Assembly: GCA_030634675.1 (NCBI GenBank)
Contig: DAOWAH010000123.1
Location: forward strand, 1 to 5,657
DNA: 5,657 nt
Source of the DNA: Fidelibacterota bacterium
GTDB lineage: Bacteria > Marinisomatota > Marinisomatia > Marinisomatales > TCS56
Direction of reading: 5' to 3'
The notes beneath the pieces are model-generated. The model did no database searches. It was not told the origin of the DNA and was given only the letters and a program-made list of their open reading frames with translations. Shown piece after piece: positions 1 to 5,357 of this stretch; within the stretch, counting starts at the first letter, position 1; each line of letters begins with the position of its first letter. The position numbers were made by a program, and so were the translations under genes.

Positions 1-1021
1 CAAAGCCATTTTCCTGAAGCTCGAGAAACAGAAAGGCAACCTGATCAAACGGGGCTGGAGTGCCAGCCTGATCGATCTGGGTGACGGCGTAATCGATGTG
101 GAATTCCATTCCATACTGACACCGGGTTTCAACCCGATTGACGGGTCGTTGCTGGATATGGTCAATCAGGGATTGGATTTAATTTACAGCGGCAAGTACA
201 AGGGAATGGTGCTGGGTCACCAGAACGGCAATTTCTCGGTCGGCGCCAATCTGGCTCTGATTCTTGGTTATGCTGAAAATGGTGAATACGATAATCTCAA
301 TAATACCAGCAAGCTATTCCAGGACATCACCCAGCGGATTCGATTCTCACCGGCGCCGGTGGTAGCCGTACCCTTCCAATTCTGTTTCGGTGGTGGTTTT
401 GAGATCACCGCTCCCGCTGCTCACCGGGTGGCTTCGGCCGAAACATATATCGGCGCCGTGGAAGTAGGTGTGGGACTGATCCCAGGCGGCGGCGGTAATC
501 TGCGTCTACTGTTGAATCTGTTTGCCAATGCTGGTAAACGTCCCATGAGTCCGTTCCAGACAGCTCAGAAGGCGTTCGAAACCGTCGGTTTTGCTAAAGT
601 AGCCACCAGCGGCGAAGAAGCCAAACATGTCGGCTATTTCCTGAAGACCGACACTATTGTACTGAACAGCGAGCACCTGATCAAGGTAGCCAAGGACAAG
701 GTGCTTGAGTTGGCTGACGGCTATGAACCACCAACCTATCGTGACGATATTAAATTGCCCGGCGCTGGTGGCCGTACCGTGCTGAATCTGGCGATCAAAG
801 GTTTCAAGATGCAGGGTAAGCTGTCGGACCACGATGAGAAGATCGGTCAGAAACTGGCTTTTGTATTGACCGGTGGCAACAAAGCCGGACTTACCAAAAA
901 AGTGGACGAGCAGTACCTGCTGGATATCGAAAGAGAAGCGTTTGTGTCACTGGCCGGGGAGCTATTGTCACAAGCCCGCATGAAGCACATGCTGAAAACG
1001 GGCAAGCCCCTTAGAAATTAG
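1..1021 (+). CDS. fadN: FadN-like 3-hydroxyacyl-CoA dehydrogenase / enoyl-CoA hydratase, C-terminal part (5' end outside window)
   Basis: Cytoplasmic beta-oxidation enzyme that hydrates trans-2-enoyl-CoA and oxidises the 3-hydroxyacyl-CoA. Only the C-terminal 339 residues are visible. The frame is open from base 2, so the GTG at 98 is an internal Val codon, not the start. The visible part is the crotonase domain. The oxyanion-hole segment SVGAN lies at visible residues 79-83. GGGFE at 130-134 carries the first catalytic Glu (134), and EVGVGLIPGGGG from 154 carries the second (154). Both glutamates of enoyl-CoA hydratases are therefore present. The C-terminus SQARMKHMLKTGKPLRN closely matches what I recall of Bacillus FadN. 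FadN proteins are about 790 residues with the NAD-binding dehydrogenase domain first, so more than half, including that domain, should lie upstream. The NLIKRGWSASLIDLGDGV linker at the left edge fits this. FadB/FadJ proteins have the opposite domain order. A thiolase and an acyl-CoA dehydrogenase are common neighbours of fadN but are not in view. Confidence 0.93.
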   Translation, partial: KAIFLKLEKQKGNLIKRGWSASLIDLGDGVIDVEFHSILTPGFNPIDGSLLDMVNQGLDLIYSGKYKGMVLGHQNGNFSVGANLALILGYAENGEYDNLNNTSKLFQDITQRIRFSPAPVVAVPFQFCFGGGFEITAPAAHRVASAETYIGAVEVGVGLIPGGGGNLRLLLNLFANAGKRPMSPFQTAQKAFETVGFAKVATSGEEAKHVGYFLKTDTIVLNSEHLIKVAKDKVLELADGYEPPTYRDDIKLPGAGGRTVLNLAIKGFKMQGKLSDHDEKIGQKLAFVLTGGNKAGLTKKVDEQYLLDIEREAFVSLAGELLSQARMKHMLKTGKPLRN

Positions 1022-1043
1022 ATTTCCTTCCCAACGAGTCGAT

Positions 1044-1080
1044 GAAGGGCGTCGGGTCCCGCCTATTTCCGGTGCCCTTC
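1044..1080 (+). terminator. Possible hairpin terminator after the fadN-like gene
   Basis: GAAGGGCGTCGG (1044-1055) can pair with CCGGTGCCCTTC (1069-1080). This gives a 12-bp stem with two G-U pairs and a 13-base loop, starting 22 bases after the stop codon. The sequence after it (TGAATTTCTT) is only moderately T-rich, so a Rho-independent terminator is possible but not certain. Confidence 0.4.
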
Positions 1081-1127
1081 TGAATTTCTTGTGTAGAACG
1101 GAATCCGTCTTTGGACAGAAATGTTTT

Positions 1128-1160
1128 GTGGGGGCACGGCGCACCGTGCCCTTACGTTTT
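1128..1160 (+). repeat. GC-rich palindrome with T-tract (REP-like, probable terminator)
   Basis: GTGGGGGCACGG (1128-1139), loop CGCA, then CCGTGCCCTTAC (1144-1155). The inner 8 bp (1132-1139 with 1144-1151) pair perfectly, and the outer mismatches become G-U pairs in + strand RNA. GTTTTT follows directly, so on the + strand it has the form of an intrinsic terminator for the fadN-like gene. Its outer GTRRGGRCA arm is shared with the next palindrome, which suggests a dispersed intergenic repeat family rather than a private terminator. Copy number cannot be seen from one window. Confidence 0.6.
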
Positions 1161-1177
1161 TGTGATGCCTAAATAAC

Positions 1178-1207
1178 GTAGGGACAACTCTCAAGAGTTG
1201 TCCCTAC
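1178..1207. repeat. Perfect 13-bp inverted repeat GTAGGGACAACTC (REP-like)
   Basis: GTAGGGACAACTC (1178-1190), loop TCAA, then its exact reverse complement GAGTTGTCCCTAC (1195-1207). The loop edges T and A can add a 14th pair. It ends four bases before the stop codon of the convergent membrane-protein gene, so it could end that gene's transcript, although only GTTATTT follows on the - strand. It resembles the preceding palindrome in arm start (GTAGGG-CA) and size, and looks like a dispersed short palindrome. Confidence 0.65.
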
Positions 1208-1211
1208 AAAA

Positions 1212-2009
1212 TTATTTCAACCATTTCCTGATAACATGGAATGTCAGCCAGGCAGTGATCGCTGAAACTGCAATCGCTGCCAGGGTACCCCAACCCAACC
1301 CCAGCCAACCGTAGGTATAGCGTACCGCAATAGCGTAAACACTGACATTGACCATGGCGCTGACCACCAAAGTTTTTACCACCGCCCGGGAAAATTTATA
1401 GCCACCGGAGCGGTAGGCTATCACCATCGTTGAAGTAAAAATTACCGGAAATACGGAGAAAATGCCGCCCAGTACTGGTCCCGCAAGCTTACTCATAAAT
1501 ACGGCAAAGGCGATCAGTATACCGGCAAACAGTCCCCGGGAAACAATCTGAATTGTGGTATAGTGAACAATTCCTTTGACATGAGCCGGAATGTGGGCAA
1601 ATTTCTCCACTGCCAGATAGTAAAACACCATCAGCACCATCCAGCCGATCACGGCCGCCGGGAAATTATCAAGTCCCGATAATGCTAATGGTCCGACTAA
1701 TATCATCCACACCAGAAAAGCGCGAACCAGTGCTATCAGCAAACCACGTTTAACACTGACCAAATATACTAATGTAAATATCCCGTTGATGCCCATGGTT
1801 AATGGTACCACCGTCGTTGCCCGGACGGCCGCCTGTGGTGACTGGGTGATACCGATAAATAATAAAGCAATGATAATTGTAGAAGGTAATCCACCAATAA
1901 ATCCACCGATTTTACTACCGTATTTTTCGGCGATCAGGGTGCTGACGGTAATCCAGATGCTGCCAGCCAGAAAACTTTGGAGGAGTTTGTACCAGAATAG
2001 TGTATCCAT
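1212..2009 (-). CDS. Polytopic inner-membrane protein with internal duplication, unknown function
   Basis: A 265-residue protein made almost wholly of hydrophobic stretches. By eye there are about nine membrane segments, near residues 7-27, 36-56, 64-84, 88-109, 114-133, 152-171, 176-197, 208-229 and 237-258. There is no signal peptide and no soluble domain. Two halves resemble each other: LAG...GSKIGGFIGGLPST (14-44) and FAG...AGPVLGGIFSVFP (161-188) share the spacing AG, GG, P at an offset of about 146 residues, which suggests gene duplication and fusion. The GG-x(n)-P-[ST] helix recalls small GlpM/DUF3147-type membrane proteins, but I do not recognise the family with confidence and assign no substrate. 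The start is the ATG at 2009. An in-frame TGA lies 18 bases upstream, with only a weak ribosome-binding site between. The gene converges with the fadN-like gene and is divergent from the phosphate genes. Confidence 0.85.
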   Translation of the reverse strand: MDTLFWYKLLQSFLAGSIWITVSTLIAEKYGSKIGGFIGGLPSTIIIALLFIGITQSPQAAVRATTVVPLTMGINGIFTLVYLVSVKRGLLIALVRAFLVWMILVGPLALSGLDNFPAAVIGWMVLMVFYYLAVEKFAHIPAHVKGIVHYTTIQIVSRGLFAGILIAFAVFMSKLAGPVLGGIFSVFPVIFTSTMVIAYRSGGYKFSRAVVKTLVVSAMVNVSVYAIAVRYTYGWLGLGWGTLAAIAVSAITAWLTFHVIRKWLK

Positions 2010-2185
2010 ATCAGGGATCAGGTTTCAGGGGTGAGAGACTGAAATGTTGAATTTTGAGTTATAAGTGTTGGATAAATTTAGAAGCTAATGGTCGAAATAA
2101 ACTTAAAAAATACTACCGTTATCTTCACCCTAATACCCCTCACAATTATTCTATAAATCAATCAGTTTATATTGATGTGCAAAAT
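2010..2185. other. AT-rich intergenic leader between divergent genes
   Basis: No coding frame with plausible protein composition. It should hold the promoter of the - strand membrane-protein gene. A TATAAC-like hexamer on the - strand lies near 2058-2064, but no convincing -35 box sits at the right distance, so I do not call a promoter. ATCAAT (2157-2162) and ATTGAT (2171-2176) form a 6-bp inverted repeat with an 8-base spacer just before the GC-rich block. Confidence 0.4.
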
Positions 2186-2425
2186 GGAGCTCCCCGGGCA
2201 GAGTTCATGGTACCTCCATGAAATACCCTCTTACGCCAAGGCTTGTCTGCCAAAGCACAATTAGTGCGTCGGCATGGCTTCGGGGGGTTATCCGCAACTG
2301 GCGACATCCGCCGCCTGTCTGCCGAAGTCGCAGCGCAGGCAGGTAGCACCAATACTTCATTTTTGGACGATTCTTCACACATTCATCCACGAGCGAAGTC
2401 CATGGTTTTCTGCGTAGGCGGATAA
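2186..2425. repeat. GC-rich, palindrome-rich non-coding block, probable inserted repeat element
   Basis: A block of about 240 bases, clearly richer in G and C than the AT-rich sequence on both sides. Inverted repeats seen: TTCATGG (2204-2210) with CCATGAA (2216-2222); ATGGAG (2184-2189) with CTCCAT (2214-2219); GCAC (2255-2258) with GTGC (2264-2267); CCTGTCTGC (2314-2322) with GCAGGCAGG (2335-2343), one G-U pair. A near-direct repeat TGTCTGCC(A/G)AAG occurs at 2244-2255 and 2316-2327. The CCTGTCTGCCGAAG...GCAGGCAGG motif resembles dispersed GC-rich palindromes scattered through genes and spacers of some FCB and CPR bacteria (from memory, not searched). Short open frames cross it on both strands, but their translations are Arg/Cys/Pro-rich and look non-protein. 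No transposase is present. The ends are judged from composition only, and no clear target-site duplication was found. Confidence 0.5.
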
Positions 2426-2558
2426 AATTCAATGAAGGTCATTCAATTAATTCAGACAGCTTTTAATATCGTAAGTTTTATACGATTGGATTTGAATTTC
2501 TTCCATACTAATTACTCGTAGGGAGTTAAATTCTCACCGATTTTCGATTGGAACTTAA
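2426..2558. promoter_or_regulatory. AT-rich leader of the phosphate transporter gene, with a candidate operator
   Basis: The only space for a promoter of the phosphate pair outside the GC-rich block. TTCAATGA (2428-2435), AGG, TCATTCAA (2439-2446) form an 8-bp inverted repeat with one mismatch, of operator size. ATTCAAT also recurs directly at 2427-2433 and 2441-2447. TTGGAT (2486-2491) and TAATTA (2509-2514), 17 bases apart, are a weak sigma-70-like pair. No Pho box was recognised. Confidence 0.25.
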
Positions 2559-3704
2559 TTGATAGTAAACCTACCACAGCCGCAAACAGCCTGGAAGTCC
2601 TACCTGAAAATAGTTGTTATTTTCGCGATGCTGTATTTTTTTCTGGTCAGCATCGGTCTGATTGGTAGCGCCTTTAAAGGTCTCGGTCGATCATTCGCCG
2701 AACAATTGATCCAGAGTTCCGCCGGTCCCCTGGTAGGGCTGTTCATTGGAATCCTGGCTACCAGTATCATTCAAAGCTCATCCGCGACCACCTCTCTGGT
2801 TGTAGGCATGGTCGCAGCGGGAACATTTGGTGAAGATCCCAGGATTGCCTTAGCAACGGCAATTCCATATATCATGGGTGCAAATATTGGGACAAGCATC
2901 ACCAATACGATTGTATCACTGGGACATATTGTACGAAAAGACGAGTTCGAACGGGCGTTTGCAGCTTCAATCGTCCATGATTTTTTTAATTTATTCGCAG
3001 TAATAATTTTATTCCCGATCCAGATCAAGACCAATTTCATTGGTAATAGTGCCTACTGGCTAGCCGAACGTTTCATCGGTGCCGATGCAATCACTTTCAA
3101 CAGTCCAATTAAATTAATTACTACACCTGCGGTCCATCTGATCACTGACATATTCAAGACCCAAGAACTTATTAATCCCTACTGGCTGGTTCTCCTATCG
3201 GCATTTCTAATGTTATTTTTTGCCTTAAAATATCTAACTGTAACTATCCGAAGTCTAGTAATCAGTAAGCTGGAAGCTTTCTTTGATACCCATATCTTTA
3301 AAACCTGGATTCGAGCGATGACATTTGGTGTTATAATAACCGTTCTCGTGCAAAGTAGTTCGATTACAACTTCGCTTGTTATACCGTTGGCAGGTGCTGG
3401 AATCTTGACCTTAAGGCAAATATTCCCTTATACGCTTGGTTCGAATATTGGTACGACAATCACGGCCATTCTGGCAAGTCTGGTTTCAGCCTCGATAGCC
3501 CCGGTAGCTGTAGCTTTTGCGCATCTTTTATTCAATATTTTTGGTATCTTGATCATCTGGCCCATCAAACAAATTAGAGAACTACCAATACATATGGCCC
3601 AATATTTATCCGCGTTGGCAATTCGGAACAGAATTTTCCCGCTATTGTATATATTGATAGTATTCTTTCTAATACCTATTAGCTTAATTCTCATTACGAG
3701 GTAA
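2559..3704 (+). CDS. nptA: Na+/phosphate symporter family protein (Na/Pi cotransporter, NptA type)
   Basis: Inner-membrane protein predicted to import inorganic phosphate with Na+ (in some bacteria YjbB-type relatives export phosphate). Its 381 residues hold both copies of the family's inverted repeat. IQSSSATTSLV at 71-81 is followed by GANIGTSIT at 107-115, and VQSSSITTSLV at 264-274 is followed by GSNIGTTIT at 294-302. The QSSS pairs form the substrate and Na+ site in the solute carrier 34 family. Hydrophobic helices fill the rest, near 16-37, 54-70, 134-155, 207-225, 315-333 and 358-379. The length matches stand-alone NptA proteins, and the protein lacks the C-terminal PhoU domain of YjbB (about 540 residues). 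The start is a TTG: an in-frame TAA directly precedes it, and the next ATG (Met24) would remove half of the first helix. GGAA at 2550-2553 is a weak ribosome-binding site. The gene is followed after three bases by a PhoU-domain gene. Confidence 0.92.
   Translation: MIVNLPQPQTAWKSYLKIVVIFAMLYFFLVSIGLIGSAFKGLGRSFAEQLIQSSAGPLVGLFIGILATSIIQSSSATTSLVVGMVAAGTFGEDPRIALATAIPYIMGANIGTSITNTIVSLGHIVRKDEFERAFAASIVHDFFNLFAVIILFPIQIKTNFIGNSAYWLAERFIGADAITFNSPIKLITTPAVHLITDIFKTQELINPYWLVLLSAFLMLFFALKYLTVTIRSLVISKLEAFFDTHIFKTWIRAMTFGVIITVLVQSSSITTSLVIPLAGAGILTLRQIFPYTLGSNIGTTITAILASLVSASIAPVAVAFAHLLFNIFGILIIWPIKQIRELPIHMAQYLSALAIRNRIFPLLYILIVFFLIPISLILITR
3698..3701 (+). promoter_or_regulatory. Ribosome-binding site of the PhoU-domain gene, inside the transporter's last codons
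   Basis: GAGG six bases before the ATG at 3708 overlaps the final Thr and Arg codons of the transporter gene. With a three-base gap between stop and start, this supports translational coupling of the pair. Confidence 0.75.
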
Positions 3705-3707
3705 ATA

Positions 3708-4391
3708 ATGAACGTATTTAAAGACTTATTAAATATCTGGAATCAAGAAGACCTGCTGTCTCAAGCCTGGCAAGAAAGTTATGACATGCTGGATCTATCG
3801 CGTACTATGTTTACCGAAGCAATCACTATGCTGCGTGAAGACAGCAAACGCAAAAAAGTCATTGCCCTCAAAAAACGCGATAAGGAAATCAATGCCTATC
3901 AAAAAGATGTCCGTCGCAAGGTAATGACCCACTTCGCCTTACGCAAGGAGAACATTAACTTGTCCAGTGGTATGGTTCTGGTAAACATGGTGATTGATAT
4001 CGAACGGCTGGGAGATTACACAAAGAATATTCTTGATCTGGCGTTTCACCATCCGGAAAAACTGTTAGTTGAGGATTTCTCACCGGAACTGTATAAAATT
4101 GAGAAAAAGATTCTAAAGCGCTTCAAAAACACGATCTTAGCCATTAAAACCCAGGATATTAAAAAAGCCTATGCCCTGCAAGCCACTTATGATAACCAGG
4201 TAAATGATGCATCTGATAATATTGTGAACGACATCCTGGCAGGTAAACTGAAATTTGGAAATGAAACGCAAACAGCAACTATTGCATTGTACGCCCGCTA
4301 CTTGAAACGAATTGGGGCTCACTTGAAAAATATAACTTCAGTTTTAACCAACCCGGTTGATACGATCGGATATAAAGCAAAACAACCATAA
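3708..4391 (+). CDS. PhoU-domain protein, partner of the phosphate symporter
   Basis: A 227-residue, all-helical cytoplasmic protein with two tandem PhoU-like three-helix bundles. The first has RDKEINAYQKDVRRKV (57-72) and IERLGDYTKNI (98-108), the E/D-x(2,3)-D-type metal-binding signature with the ERxxDxxxNI pattern intact. The second has YDNQVNDASDNIVNDI (161-176) and RYLKRIGAHLKNI (197-209), where the usual Asp of RIGDH is Ala204, so the second metal site is probably weakened. PhoU proteins sense phosphate status by contacting phosphate transporters or the PhoR kinase. In YjbB-type proteins this domain is fused to the C-terminus of the Na/Pi transporter. Here it is a separate gene three bases downstream with its ribosome-binding site inside the transporter gene, so the two products probably act as one unit. 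I leave the symbol blank because no pst genes are nearby and it is not clearly the canonical PhoU. Confidence 0.88.
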   Translation: MNVFKDLLNIWNQEDLLSQAWQESYDMLDLSRTMFTEAITMLREDSKRKKVIALKKRDKEINAYQKDVRRKVMTHFALRKENINLSSGMVLVNMVIDIERLGDYTKNILDLAFHHPEKLLVEDFSPELYKIEKKILKRFKNTILAIKTQDIKKAYALQATYDNQVNDASDNIVNDILAGKLKFGNETQTATIALYARYLKRIGAHLKNITSVLTNPVDTIGYKAKQP

Positions 4392-4453
4392 GAAACCCGC
4401 AGACATTGCTTCCGGACCGGACAATTTCCAATCCACCCGTCTCAACGGGTTTC
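4392..4453 (+). terminator. Two mutually exclusive hairpins after the PhoU-domain gene
   Basis: ACCCGT (4435-4440), loop CTCA, ACGGGT (4445-4450) form a local hairpin. The same 3' arm, as CGGGTTTC (4446-4453), is also the exact complement of GAAACCCG (4392-4399), which begins at the base after the stop codon. No T-tract follows, so intrinsic termination is doubtful. It may protect the 3' end of the mRNA or be chance. The rest of 4454-4529 shows nothing I can name. Confidence 0.3.
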
Positions 4454-4529
4454 ACTCAGTACTGGCTTAACTCACTACATTAGAAAAAAGTCCGGGTTAA
4501 TTATTCTATGCCACCACTCGGGCTTAAAG

Positions 4530-4724
4530 TTAACTATACCACAAATGATATACTCTGCGCACAAGACCGATAATTGCGCCAACAATAAAAGCTACACCAG
4601 CCAATTGAAAAGATTCAAGATAAAGTGCTACTCCGGATAGTGCGTAAAGTGTAAATCGGAAAGCACCAAAAACTGTAAATTCTCGATAATTTTGTTCTCT
4701 TTTTTCTCGGTCAGTCAATTTCAA
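4530..4724 (-). CDS. Small two-helix membrane protein, unknown function
   Basis: A 64-residue protein. A charged N-terminus (KLTDREKREQNYREF) is followed by two hydrophobic segments, near residues 20-37 and 39-54, and a basic/aromatic end (RRVYHLWYS). The composition is typical of a real small membrane protein, and the frame is preceded by a good purine-rich stretch on the - strand (AGGAAAGGTAGG, ending at 4725). Two TTG codons compete as start. The one at 4724 is four bases from AGGAAAGG. The one at 4718 (residue 3) is six bases from AGGTAGG, the better spacing. No ATG start is available. It lies 116 bases downstream of the bacterioferritin-like gene on the same strand, so it could be the tail of that operon or have its own promoter. 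I do not recognise the family. Confidence 0.55.
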   Translation of the reverse strand: MKLTDREKREQNYREFTVFGAFRFTLYALSGVALYLESFQLAGVAFIVGAIIGLVRRVYHLWYS

Positions 4725-4840
4725 CCTACCTTTCCTGATATGATTTATCTATTAATTGTCGATCGTGTAACCTTAGGATCAGGACAACTTTCGAATAATT
4801 CCATTATGTTTTCGCTTTGTTTGTTTATTGTTTCAGGCTG

Positions 4841-5341
4841 TTATTCCTGTCCACCTCCACCAAGTGCTAACATTTTACTGCGCTCGATTGATTGCAGCGC
4901 TAAATAGCCGTCACCAAATTTGTTCATATTTTCCAATTCACTATCAAATTGACTGAAGTGACGTTCTTCATCCTCCACTAAGCTTTCAAATAATTTCTTA
5001 GTAGCGGAATCGGCATTTGCCGAACACTCATTGGCAGCCAGATTATAGCCTTTGATGGCTCCTTCCTCACTGGCAGTTGCCATTTCCAGCATCGCCTTAA
5101 CATCATGAATTATTTGGACTTCTTCCCCGGCTTTCATCTTCACATCACCTTTCAGAAACAGAATTCTATCTGCCAGCTTTTCCACGTGGAGCATCTCTTC
5201 AATAGCGCTGCGTTTAAACAGACCGGCTAGCAGATCAAAGCCCTGATCATCGCAATGAAAATGGAAATACATGTACTGATGCACGGCTGCCAATTCATCA
5301 GCAACGGCGGTATTCAGTAATTCAATACTTTTTTTATACAT
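4841..5341 (-). CDS. bfr: Bacterioferritin-like diiron protein
   Basis: Cytoplasmic ferritin-superfamily protein, 166 residues (family about 155-170), predicted to oxidise Fe2+ and store iron in a multimeric shell. Four-helix ligands by comparison with E. coli bacterioferritin: Glu16 in DELAAVHQY, Glu49 and His52 in EEMLHVEKL, an acidic pair Glu92-Glu93 in SEEGAIKGY for helix three, and Glu124 or Glu126 with His128 in VEDEERHFSQ. Met50 sits where the haem-ligand Met52 lies in E. coli, so haem binding is possible. The motif ADRILFLKG also matches the family. Unusual points are the H27-F-H29-C30-D-D cluster at the end of helix one and a glycine tail GGGGQE. The start is the ATG at 5341, with AGGAG at 5351-5355 nine bases upstream. 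The open frame extends to 5650, but that part overlaps rubrerythrin and is not coding. The rubrerythrin stop is 16 bases upstream, so the two probably share an mRNA. Confidence 0.88.
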   Translation of the reverse strand: MYKKSIELLNTAVADELAAVHQYMYFHFHCDDQGFDLLAGLFKRSAIEEMLHVEKLADRILFLKGDVKMKAGEEVQIIHDVKAMLEMATASEEGAIKGYNLAANECSANADSATKKLFESLVEDEERHFSQFDSELENMNKFGDGYLALQSIERSKMLALGGGGQE

Positions 5342-5357
5342 TGAATATTTCTCCTGT

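Noticed and set aside
98..100. GTG as start codon of the fadN-like gene
   Set aside because: The same frame is open to the window edge and encodes the conserved SASLIDLGDGV linker before the GTG, so the gene begins outside the window.
506..832. - strand open frame of 108 codons inside the fadN-like gene
   Set aside because: It lies wholly within a gene with intact catalytic motifs and has no recognisable domain.
1044..1207. CRISPR array from the three hairpins in the gap
   Set aside because: The hairpins differ in sequence, are not direct repeats and have no regular spacers.
2187..2214. SacI, SmaI and KpnI recognition sites close together, like a cloning polylinker
   Set aside because: The order and spacing do not match a standard polylinker, no other vector sequence is present, and the sites are part of the local palindromic composition.
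2167..2432. Short open frames of 60-75 codons on both strands of the GC-rich block
   Set aside because: Their translations are rich in Arg, Cys, Trp and Pro, overlap one another and show no domain. They arise from the repeat-like sequence.
2771..3694. - strand open frames inside the transporter gene
   Set aside because: They are antisense shadows of the conserved QSSS-containing membrane protein.
4692..4907. + strand open frame of 71 codons
   Set aside because: It overlaps the starts and ends of two better supported - strand genes, is rich in Ser/Cys/Pro and has no ribosome-binding site.
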